NCBI RefSeq assembly: GCF_004123835.1
Contig: NZ_MZMU01000024.1
Coordinates: 372,001-436,000, forward strand
Length of the DNA stretch: 64,000 nt
Direction: 5' to 3'
DNA from: Rhizobium leguminosarum
GTDB lineage: Bacteria; Pseudomonadota; Alphaproteobacteria; Rhizobiales; Rhizobiaceae
The position numbers and the translations under genes are program-made. The notes beneath the pieces are model-generated. The model was not told the DNA's origin. It searched no databases and saw only the letters and a list, made by a program, of their open reading frames with translations. Of the stretch, positions 7,944-16,700 are shown piece by piece. Numbering within the stretch: position 1 is the first letter of the stretch; each line of letters begins with the position of its first letter.

Positions 7944-8978
7944 ATGGGTTTCAAAGTAGCAGTTGCGGGAGCGACCGGAAATGTCGGCCGGGAGATGCTC
8001 AACATCCTCTCCGAGCGAGGCTTCCCCGCCGATGAGGTCGTGGCACTCGCCTCCTCGCGTTCGCAGGGCACCGAGGTTTCCTACGGTGACCGGACGCTGA
8101 AGGTCTCCAATCTGGAGAATTACGATTTCTCCGATACCGACATCTGCCTGATGTCGGCCGGCGGCGAGGTCTCCAAGAAGTTCTCGCCGAAGATCGGCCA
8201 GCAGGGCTGCATCGTCATCGACAATTCCTCGGCTTGGCGCTACGACGCCGACGTGCCGCTGATCGTGCCGGAAGTGAACCCGGATGCCATCAGCCAGTTC
8301 ACCAAGCGCAACATCATTGCCAATCCGAATTGCTCGACCGCCCAGCTGGTGGTGGCGTTGAAGCCGCTGCACGACTTTGCCAAGATCAAGCGCGTCGTCA
8401 TCTCGACCTACCAGTCGGTCTCCGGCGCCGGCAAGGACGGCATGGACGAGCTCTTCAACCAGACGCGCGCCGTCTTCGTCGCCGATCCGATCGAGAACAA
8501 GAAGTTCACCAAGCGTATTGCCTTCAATGTCATCCCGCACATCGACGTCTTCATGGAGGATGGCTACACCAAGGAAGAGTGGAAGGTGCTGGCCGAGACG
8601 AAGAAGATGCTGGACCCGAAGATCAAGGTGACCTGCACGGCGGTGCGCGTACCGGTCTTCATCGGTCATTCGGAATCGGTCAACATCGAATTCGAAAACG
8701 AGATCACCGCCGACCAGGCCCGCGACATCCTGCGCGATGCACCGGGCTGCCTCGTCATCGACAAGCGCGAGGATGGCGGCTACATCACGCCATATGAATC
8801 CGCCGGCGAGGATGCAACCTACATCTCGCGCATCCGCGAGGATGCGACGGTCGAAAACGGCCTCAACATCTGGGTGGTCTCCGACAATCTGCGCAAGGGC
8901 GCTGCGTTGAACGCCATCCAGATCGCCGAGCTGCTCGTCAATCGTGGTCTCGTCAAGCCGCGCAAGCAGGCTGCCTGA
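7944..8978 (+). CDS. asd: Aspartate-semialdehyde dehydrogenase
   Basis: The enzyme reduces 4-aspartyl phosphate to aspartate semialdehyde with NADPH in the lysine / threonine / methionine / diaminopimelate pathway in the cytoplasm. The N-terminal nucleotide-binding glycine motif is G-A-T-G-N-V-G, and the catalytic cysteine lies in N-P-N-C-S-T at about residue 130. The 344-residue length is normal. A purine-rich region (GAGGAGAGAAGAG) precedes the ATG. The gene is monocistronic, closed by a strong terminator just downstream. Confidence 0.97.
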   Translation: MGFKVAVAGATGNVGREMLNILSERGFPADEVVALASSRSQGTEVSYGDRTLKVSNLENYDFSDTDICLMSAGGEVSKKFSPKIGQQGCIVIDNSSAWRYDADVPLIVPEVNPDAISQFTKRNIIANPNCSTAQLVVALKPLHDFAKIKRVVISTYQSVSGAGKDGMDELFNQTRAVFVADPIENKKFTKRIAFNVIPHIDVFMEDGYTKEEWKVLAETKKMLDPKIKVTCTAVRVPVFIGHSESVNIEFENEITADQARDILRDAPGCLVIDKREDGGYITPYESAGEDATYISRIREDATVENGLNIWVVSDNLRKGAALNAIQIAELLVNRGLVKPRKQAA

Positions 8979-9003
8979 TACCATTTGTAAACCATAATAT
9001 GCT

Positions 9004-9036
9004 AAAGCCCTGCTGATGATGAAGGCAGGGCTTTTT
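9004..9036 (+). terminator. Rho-independent terminator after asd
   Basis: The perfect 10-bp stem AAAGCCCTGC / GCAGGGCTTT has an 11-nt loop and ends in five T. It begins 26 bases after the asd stop. Confidence 0.9.
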
Positions 9037-9130
9037 GCCGAATTATGGACACTTCTGTCCATAGGCGCTTGCTGAAAAAGGTGATCGTGACAAGATCGCC
9101 TTCGGCTGGCATTCTGCCCGGCATCAAGCC

Positions 9131-9234
9131 AAAGCATGCCGTCCAAAACCGTGCAGCGGTTCGGGACAGCGACATGAACAGAACGAAGACTTTGAGCGCG
9201 TCGCATGGGCCCGATCGGCCGCGGCGCGCTTCAG
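9131..9234. repeat. Rhizobial intergenic repeat, family B copy 1
   Basis: It contains AAAGCATG, GTGCAGCGGTT, CGACATG, AAGACTTTGAGCGC and a GCGCGCTTCAG end. The same order of blocks occurs at 29535-29635. It lies between the asd terminator and the transglycosylase gene. Confidence 0.65.
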
Positions 9235-9256
9235 TGGATCGGAAGCGGGGTTTCTC

Positions 9257-10078
9257 ATGCGCATGACAACATTCTTTCTGGCGGCGTTTACGGCGGCGGG
9301 CGTCCTCCACGCGCTGCCGGCAGCGGCCCAGGGCGCTCAATGCGGCAATAATAGCAGCGGTTTCGGTGCATGGGTCGCCGACTTCAAGCAGGAAGCGGCG
9401 GCAAACGGCGTCAGTCGCTCGGTCCTCGACCGCGCCTTCGCCAACGTCAATTACAACAGGCCGACGATTGCCGCCGACCGCGGCCAGAAGAGCTTCAAGC
9501 TCTCCTTCGACGCTTTCATGCAGAAGCGCGGCGGTGCCACGATCATCTCCCGCGGCCGCAGCATGAAGGCCGCCAATCAGGCGCTTTTTGCCTCGATCGA
9601 GCGCCGTTTCGGCGTTCCGGCCGGCCCGCTGATTGCGATCTGGGGCATGGAGACCGGTTTCGGCAGCTATATGGGCAACCAGCATACGCTGTCGGCTGTT
9701 TCGACCCTTGCCTATGACTGCCGTCGTTCGCAATATTTCACCGACCAGCTCTATGCAGCACTCCAGCTCGTCTCCGAGGGTTATTTGAGCCCGCAGGCCA
9801 AGGGCGCTGCCCATGGTGAAATCGGCCAGACGCAGTTTCTGCCGCGCAATGTCGTGCGTTTCGGCGCCGACGGCGACGGCAACGGCCGCGTCGACATGGT
9901 CGGTTCCCGCGCCGATGCACTGGCCTCGACGGCGAATTTCCTCAAGGGCCACGGCTGGCGCGCCGGCGCCGGCTATCAGCCGGGAGAGCCGAATTTCGTC
10001 GCCATCCAGGGCTGGAACGCCGCCAGCGTCTACCAGCAGGCCATCGCCTATATCGGTCAGCAGATCGACGGCAGATAG
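9257..10078 (+). CDS. Lytic murein transglycosylase (MltB / SLT_2 family)
   Basis: This is an exported peptidoglycan lytic transglycosylase (273 residues). The signal peptide covers about residues 1-24 and ends A-A-A-Q. The catalytic glutamate lies in W-G-M-E-T-G-F-G-S-Y-M-G, and the family block G-E-I-G-Q-T-Q-F-L-P follows, so it belongs to the MltB-like SLT_2 group. It is shorter than E. coli MltB and lacks a lipobox, so it should be soluble in the periplasm. A second in-frame ATG lies six bases downstream of the chosen one. A strong terminator follows. Confidence 0.9.
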   Translation: MRMTTFFLAAFTAAGVLHALPAAAQGAQCGNNSSGFGAWVADFKQEAAANGVSRSVLDRAFANVNYNRPTIAADRGQKSFKLSFDAFMQKRGGATIISRGRSMKAANQALFASIERRFGVPAGPLIAIWGMETGFGSYMGNQHTLSAVSTLAYDCRRSQYFTDQLYAALQLVSEGYLSPQAKGAAHGEIGQTQFLPRNVVRFGADGDGNGRVDMVGSRADALASTANFLKGHGWRAGAGYQPGEPNFVAIQGWNAASVYQQAIAYIGQQIDGR

Positions 10079-10095
10079 GCCCGATAGAATACGCC

Positions 10096-10125
10096 AAAAC
10101 GCCGCTGCAATATGCGGCGTTTTTC
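10096..10125. terminator. Bidirectional terminator between convergent genes
   Basis: The perfect 10-bp stem AAAACGCCGC / GCGGCGTTTT has an 8-nt loop and T/A-rich flanks on both sides. It separates the transglycosylase from the convergent diguanylate cyclase gene. Confidence 0.88.
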
Positions 10126-11743
10126 ATATGCGGGAATCAAAGCCACCGCCGGACGCCGCCTTGCGTCGCTTCTCCTGCACCGGGGCCGGCAGGATTGGTC
10201 CCGAGACAACGCAATTGCGGCCGGAGGCCTTGGCGGCGTAAAGCGCCAGGTCGGCGCGTTTGACCAGATCCTCGAAGTTCCGGTTGGTGGCTTCATTTGC
10301 CCGTCCGGCGCATCCGAAACTCGCCGTCATCTTGAGAACATCGCCGCTCGGCAGGGGGATTTCCGCCGCCTCGATCGCCAGCCGCACACGCTCGGCAACG
10401 ATTGCGGCATCGTCAGGCGTCGAATCCGGCAGAAGCGCCAGGAACTCCTCGCCGCCATGGCGCACCAGCAGATCGAAGGAACGAAAATTCTCACGCGCGA
10501 CGCCCGCGACATGCCGGAGCACGGCATCGCCGGCGTCATGCCCGTGAACGTCGTTGATCTTTTTGAAATGATCGAGGTCGAACAGCACGACGGAAATCCA
10601 GCGTGATCCGTGCTCGGCCTGTGTGAGAAGTGCGGATGCGGCGACCTCGAAGCCGCGCCTATTGTAAAGGCCGGTCAGAAGATCGGTCTGGGCGGCGCTG
10701 CGCAACTCCCCCACCAGCGTCTCCCGATCCTGGGTCAGCCGGTCGATCAGCCGCAGGCCCTTTGCCGCCAGCAGCAGCACCAAGGTGGCGAGTATCAGCA
10801 GGCCGGCACACAGCGCCAGAATCCGCGTCAGGTGTATGTGCGAGCGCGTCGAAAGGTTTTCGCCGGTCTCGTGAATATCCTTTGCGGCCTCGATCATCTT
10901 CTGCTGCAGGAAGCTCATGCGCTCGCTCTGCGCGGCGGCCCAGACGTCATGCACGGCGCGTGTCGGCCGCGATCCGGCGAGAATGGCATCGGTGATCGCA
11001 TCCGCCTTCACCTGGCTGCTGCGGCCGAGATAAGCAACGATGTGGCGCACGACCGGCGCGGAGGAATGGAAAACCATGTGATCCATGCCCTCGCCGAGCA
11101 TGACCTTGCCCTGCACGAAGAGCTCCACCGGCAATCTGGCGGAAGCCCCTTGGTCGAGATAACGGGTGCCGATCCCGGTGATCAGCCTTTCGCCGTAATA
11201 GGTCAGCAGGATGCCCATCAGCTGGTTGGATTTCTCAAGCAGCACCGGATCGCTGATCAGCGGCGAAAGCGCATCGACGACGGCAAGCTGCTTGAGAGCC
11301 GCATACCAGTAGATGGAACCGGGATCGCTGCCGGTATAACGCCCCTGGTCGACGGCGCTGCGCGCCGCGACGATACGGCTGTAGGCAAGGCTGAGGATCG
11401 ATAATTCGCCGACGAGCCCCTCGTCGAGCGCATCGCGGGAGGGCAGGCTGGCATAAAAAGCGCGGCGTTCGCGATCGAGCGTCACCCGGCTTTGCTGCAT
11501 GTCGATGGCAGTCCTGCTGCTGGGATGTGCAAGGTAGCGGCGGGTGGCGCCAATTTCGGTCAGAATCTCCGTGGCGGCGATCGACCCGCCACGGGCAAGC
11601 ACATCGGCGAACTGCCGGTCCTTTTCGAGGTTCCAGTATTGATTGACCGAAGAACGTATGACGACGACGCCTTCAATGAGCATGAAGACGAAGGGCAGCA
11701 TGATGGCGGCCAGGATAACCCTTTTGATGGTTTCGAACTTCAT
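10124..11743 (-). CDS. Membrane-anchored GGDEF diguanylate cyclase
   Basis: This protein probably makes cyclic-di-GMP from two GTP. A membrane segment at about residues 9-30 and another at about 315-340 bracket a periplasmic sensor region of some 280 residues of no recognised family. A C-terminal GGDEF domain follows, with active-site motif G-G-E-E-F, which is catalytically competent in this family. R-S-F-D stands five residues before the motif and fits the inhibitory I-site RxxD, so product feedback is expected. No EAL domain is present. The frame also opens at a TTG six bases upstream of the ATG used here. The sensed ligand is unknown. Confidence 0.92.
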   Translation of the reverse strand: MKFETIKRVILAAIMLPFVFMLIEGVVVIRSSVNQYWNLEKDRQFADVLARGGSIAATEILTEIGATRRYLAHPSSRTAIDMQQSRVTLDRERRAFYASLPSRDALDEGLVGELSILSLAYSRIVAARSAVDQGRYTGSDPGSIYWYAALKQLAVVDALSPLISDPVLLEKSNQLMGILLTYYGERLITGIGTRYLDQGASARLPVELFVQGKVMLGEGMDHMVFHSSAPVVRHIVAYLGRSSQVKADAITDAILAGSRPTRAVHDVWAAAQSERMSFLQQKMIEAAKDIHETGENLSTRSHIHLTRILALCAGLLILATLVLLLAAKGLRLIDRLTQDRETLVGELRSAAQTDLLTGLYNRRGFEVAASALLTQAEHGSRWISVVLFDLDHFKKINDVHGHDAGDAVLRHVAGVARENFRSFDLLVRHGGEEFLALLPDSTPDDAAIVAERVRLAIEAAEIPLPSGDVLKMTASFGCAGRANEATNRNFEDLVKRADLALYAAKASGRNCVVSGPILPAPVQEKRRKAASGGGFDSRI

Positions 11744-11838
11744 CGCCAATCGCCACGGTGATCAAACGTCGGTCGTGCGCGACCAATTGACGGCAAGCTT
11801 AACAACAATCCTTAAAAAACTGATAAACTGGCATGTCC

Positions 11839-12480
11839 CTAGATTTCGGGACGAATGAAGTCGCGTGTCTCGGCGTCCATGACCCAGAGTTCACCGGTCG
11901 AAATGTCGAACCAGGCGCCGTGGAGATGAAGCTTTCCCGCTTCCTCGAGCGCCTTGATGTCGGGAAAGCTTCTGAGATTGTTGATCGAATTGCGGATGGA
12001 GACACGCTCCAGCGCCGTCTGCCGCTCGGCAGCCGTCATCACGTCGTTGCTCTGGATCTGCTCGGCGGCAGGTTTGACCAGCGACATCCAGCGGCCGATG
12101 AAATCGCCGGGCGACAATGGCTCGGCATTCGGATCGAGCGCTGAGCGGATGCCGCCGCAGCGGCCATGGCCCATCACGACGATATCCGAGACCTTCAGCA
12201 CCTGCACGGCAAATTCGAGTGCGGCCGACGTCGAATGAAAATGACCGTCCGGCTCGTAGGGCGGCACCATGTTGGCGACGTTGCGGATGACGAACAATTC
12301 GCCGGGGCCGGCATCGAAGATCAGCTCCGGTGCCGCGCGAGAGTCCGAACAGGCAATGACAAGCGTATGGGGACTCTGACCGTTTTCGGCAAGCTGCCGA
12401 TACCTGTCGCGGGCATCGGCATAACGCCCGTTCATAAAGTTGCGATAGCCGTCCAGAAGGGGATTTGGAAAACGCTGCAT
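11839..12480 (-). CDS. Beta-class carbonic anhydrase
   Basis: This is a cytoplasmic zinc enzyme that interconverts CO2 and bicarbonate. The beta-class zinc ligands are visible: the cysteine and the Asp-Arg dyad in A-C-S-D-S-R-A-A-P-E at about residues 42-51, and the histidine and cysteine in G-H-G-R-C-G-G-I near residue 105. At 213 residues the length is normal. It is a single gene, divergent from nothing and convergent with nothing obvious, with only 95 bases to the diguanylate cyclase start on the same strand. Confidence 0.95.
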   Translation of the reverse strand: MQRFPNPLLDGYRNFMNGRYADARDRYRQLAENGQSPHTLVIACSDSRAAPELIFDAGPGELFVIRNVANMVPPYEPDGHFHSTSAALEFAVQVLKVSDIVVMGHGRCGGIRSALDPNAEPLSPGDFIGRWMSLVKPAAEQIQSNDVMTAAERQTALERVSIRNSINNLRSFPDIKALEEAGKLHLHGAWFDISTGELWVMDAETRDFIRPEI

Positions 12481-12551
12481 GCTTCTGGATTAGCGCGCGC
12501 GGAAGACAAGATCAACTGCTGCACCGCAAAATGAGCGCATTGGCAAATGCG

Positions 12552-13427
12552 TCATTTTTTCCGCCGCTGCGCCGGGTGCACGAGCCGGCGCATCTGCACC
12601 ATGGCCATCGGCGTCGAAAGGCTGGAAGCATCGCTTGCCAGCATCAACTCGTTGCTGCCGCGCTTGACGGCACGCGCAAGCACCTCGAAGACGCTGGCGG
12701 TGGCAAGCTGCAGCGCCTTTTCGTCCTCGATCCCGGAAAGCAGGCGCGACAGGAAGACGGCGGCGATGAGGTCACCGAGACCATTCGGCGGGTTGTCGAC
12801 AACGCGATGCTCCGCAAGAAGGGCGTGACGGCCGGAAAGATAGAGATTGCCGGTACCGCCCGCCATCATCGGCACCGCCGATGTGACGAGCATGCGCGAT
12901 GGTCCGAGCGCGAGCGCCGCCTCCATGATCGCACTGTTGTCTTCGAGGGCTGCCCCCGAAAGCCATGCGAGCTCGTAGCGGTTCGGCGTCGCGAGCGAGG
13001 CGAGCGGAATGAGATGGTCGCGAATGGCCTCAGCGGTCGCTTCCGGCACGTAAAGGCCGCCGAGATCGCCCATGACGGGATCGCAGACATAGAGCAGCTC
13101 GGGATTGTTTTGTCTCAGCGCGCCGATCAGCCGGGCGACCGAGCGCGCCTGGGCGGCATTGCCGAAATAGCCCGAAAGCACCGCCTTGACTTCGCCGATC
13201 CAGGGCGCGCGGATCAGATCGTCGATTGCCGCATCGAAATCCGTTTCCGCAAAAGTCAGCCGCGTCGAGCGGCCGTGGCCGGGATGCCAGGGCAGCACGA
13301 TGGTCGGCAGGGCCCAGACCGGATGACCGAGCGTCTCCAGCGCAAAGACGGCTGCCCGGTTTCCGACCGAGCCCCGCACCACATGGCTGGAAATGACGAT
13401 GACTGCGCCCGCTGCATTTTCCGACAT
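12552..13427 (-). CDS. pdxY: Pyridoxal kinase
   Basis: This ribokinase-fold enzyme phosphorylates pyridoxal to PLP in the B6 salvage pathway. The N-terminal block I-S-S-H-V-V-R-G-S-V-G-N-R-A matches the PdxY/PdxK substrate-binding region. The C-terminal N-G-L-G-D-L-I-A-A-V-F carries the catalytic aspartate and anion hole. The start at 13427 (291 residues) gives the family N-terminus; the open frame runs 21 codons further. The gene is divergent from the glutamate dehydrogenase gene across a 276-base intergenic region that should hold both promoters. Confidence 0.92.
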   Translation of the reverse strand: MSENAAGAVIVISSHVVRGSVGNRAAVFALETLGHPVWALPTIVLPWHPGHGRSTRLTFAETDFDAAIDDLIRAPWIGEVKAVLSGYFGNAAQARSVARLIGALRQNNPELLYVCDPVMGDLGGLYVPEATAEAIRDHLIPLASLATPNRYELAWLSGAALEDNSAIMEAALALGPSRMLVTSAVPMMAGGTGNLYLSGRHALLAEHRVVDNPPNGLGDLIAAVFLSRLLSGIEDEKALQLATASVFEVLARAVKRGSNELMLASDASSLSTPMAMVQMRRLVHPAQRRKK

Positions 13428-13703
13428 GATATCCAAGATCCGAATGATGACCGCGTTTGATGATCTTTTTGACGCCACGCTGTCAACCATTCTTCATGCG
13501 GGCGTGGAAATGTTCGGCGGAACGAAAAACCGGAAGACGGGACTTTCGCTTTCGCTTGGCGAAGAAAGCGGAAAATCTCTTACAATTTCTCTTTTCCAGC
13601 GCCAAAAAAGCGTCAAAACAATCCTTCGGACCTCTCTTTTAGAGATTTTTTCGAAGAATCTTCTGCTAGCTTGCAAAAAATCAGACATTGAGGGAGGCGA
13701 TCC

Positions 13704-16700
13704 ATGGCTGCCAGACACAATCCGAAACGGGAAAAGCAGATCGAAAGCGCGCGCAAGATCGCCAAGGCGACAGGCGAGGCGCATCTCGATCCGGAAATTC
13801 TCTTCGGCCGGGCAAGCAATGACGATCTCGAACTCTATACGCCGGAAATGCTGGCGCTCTCCGCCGTGCATTCGGCAAAGGAGCTTGCTGCCTGGAACGG
13901 CAAGGCGCCCCGCGTCAGCATCGACACGATTGCCGATGTGACGCCTGATGGCATCGCCGTCTCGGTACTTTCAGTCACCGACCAGAACATGCCTTTTCTG
14001 TTTGAATCGGTCATGGGCGAAGTGACAAGCACCTATCGCGACCTGTTCATGGCCGTGCATCCCATCCTGGTCATGGAAAAGGGCAAGGCGCCGGCGATGT
14101 ATTCCGCCGATCACCCGAGCGATCCGGCCAACCGCGTCAGCCATATCCAGCTTCATATTGCCCCCCTCAATTCCGCCCAGGCCGCCGATCTCGTCAAACG
14201 CATCGAAAAAGTCCTCGAACAGGTTCGCCTGTCGGTTTCCGACTGGAAGCCGATGCTTTCCAAGATCGACGGAGTGATCGCCGAGCTTGCGGCCAATGGC
14301 GCCAGCCGGAAGAAGGCCGATCGCGACGAAGCCGTCGCTTTCCTGACCTGGCTGCGCGATGAGAATTTCACTTTCCTCGGCATGCGGGAATATGTCTATT
14401 CCGGCAAGGGGACCGATGCCAGGGTCGAACGCGACAAGGGTGCAGGCCTCGGCATCCTCTCCAATCCCGATGTTCTGGTGCTGCGCACCGGCAAGGACGC
14501 CGTAACGACAACGCCTGAGATCCTCGCCTTCCTCGACGGCCCCGACTTCCTGATCGTCACCAAGGCGAATGTGAAATCGATCGTCCATCGCCGGGCCTAT
14601 ATGGATTATGTCGGCGTCAAGCGCTTCGACGCTGAGGGTAACGTCACCGGCGAGCTGCGCATCGTCGGCCTTTTCACCTCGACCGCCTATACCTCGCTCG
14701 CCTCGGAAATCCCGCTGCTGCGTTCCAAGATCGAGAAGGTGAAGGAACATTTCGGCTTCGACCCGATGAGCCATTCCGGCCGCATGCTCGACAACACGCT
14801 GGAATCCTATCCGCGCGACGACCTTTTCCAGATCGACACGACGCTGCTTGCAAGTTTTGCCGAACAGATCAACGACTTGGCCGATCGGCCGCGCGTCCGC
14901 GTCCTGCCGCGCATCGACCATTTCGACCGCTTCGTCTCGGTGATCGTCTACGTGCCGCGCGAGGAGTATGACTCGATCGTACGCGAACGGATCGGCACCT
15001 ATCTGAAGACTGTCTACGACGGCCGTGTCTCCGCCTATTACCCGGCTTTCCCGGAGGGCGGCGTGGCGCGCGTGCATTTCATCATCGGCCGCTCGGGCGG
15101 CAAGACGCCACGCATTCCGCAGGCAAAGCTCGAGCAGGTGATCCGCGAAATCACGGCCCGCTGGGACGACCGTTTCGAGGCGCTGGCCGGCGCCAAGGCC
15201 CCGAAGATATCCGTCGACCAAGCTTTCCAGGATTCCTTCACGCCGGAGGAAACCGTGGCCGACCTCGCCGATATCGGTGCCTGCGCCGCCGGCGAGCCGC
15301 TGCGCATCCAGTTCTACCATCGTCAGGAAGAACAGGGCCGCATCCTCTCCTTGAAGATCTTCCACGCCGGCGGCCAGCTGGCGCTGTCGCGCCGCGTGCC
15401 GCTTCTCGAGAATCTCGGCTTCAACGTCGTCAGTGAACGCACTTTCGACATCGGGGTGCCGGCCGCCGATGGAGAAAAGAAACTCGTCGTGCTGCACGAT
15501 ATGGAGCTCGAGGCCCGCAATGGCGGCGAGATCGATCTGCATCGTTACGGCGCCGCCCTCGAGGAAGGCTTCGTCGCCGCCTTCGCCGGCACGATCGACA
15601 ATGACAGCTTCAACCGGCTTATCCTTTCGGCCGGGCTCTCGGCGCGCGAGGCGAACGTGCTGCGCGCCTACGCGCGTTATCTCCGCCAGGCCGGCATCGC
15701 CTATTCGCAGGATTATATCGCCACGACGCTCGACAAATATCCCGGTGTTGCCGCCGCTATCTTTCGTCTCTTCCATGACACGCTCGACACCAGGCTTTCG
15801 GAGAAGGTCCGCGTCAAGAAGCTTGCCGAACTGCACCAGGCGATCGAGACTGAACTTGCCGACGTGCCGAGCCTCGACGACGACCGTATCCTGCGCCGCT
15901 ACGTCAACATCGTCGATGCGACGCTACGCACCAATTATTTCCAGAAGAACCCGGATGGTTCGCCGAAGCCGATGCTGGCCTTCAAGCTCGATCCACACCT
16001 GGTCGACGGGTTGCCGCAGCCGAAACCCTTCCGCGAGATGTTCGTCTATGGCGTCGAGGTGGAAGGCGTGCACCTGCGCTTCGGCAAAGTGGCACGCGGC
16101 GGCCTGCGCTGGTCGGATCGCGCCGAGGATTACCGCACCGAGGTGCTCGGCCTCGTCAAGGCGCAGCAGGTCAAGAACGCGGTGATCGTGCCGGTCGGCG
16201 CCAAGGGTGGCTTCTATCCGAAGAAGCTCCCGGTCGGCGGCAGCCGCGACGAGATCTTCAATGCCGGCCGCGAGGCTTACAAGACCTATATCCGCACACT
16301 GCTTTCGATCACCGACAATATAGCGGGTGCCGATATCGTCCCGCCGAAGGATACCGTCAGGCTCGACGGTGACGATCCCTATTTCGTCGTCGCCGCCGAC
16401 AAGGGTACCGCGACCTTTTCCGACACCGCCAATGCACTGGCGCAGGAAGCCGGCTTCTGGCTGGACGACGCCTTTGCCTCCGGCGGCTCGGCCGGTTACG
16501 ACCACAAGAAGATGGGCATCACCGCTCGCGGCGCCTGGGAAACCGCGAAACGCCACTTCCGGGAAATGGACATCGACATCCAGACGACGCCCTTCACCGT
16601 CGCCGGCGTCGGCGACATGTCGGGCGACGTCTTCGGCAACGGCATGCTGCTCTCTCCGAAGATCCGGCTTATTGCCGCCTTCGATCACCGCGACATCATC

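Noticed and set aside
7560..9206. 548-codon minus-strand frame over asd
   Set aside because: Antisense shadow of asd; runs through a terminator and the Pho box region.
13971..15836. Long open frame (621 codons) on the minus strand opposite gdhB
   Set aside because: It is a mirror of the gdhB coding strand in a GC-rich gene. It shows no family motif and no ribosome site, and gdhB is clear.
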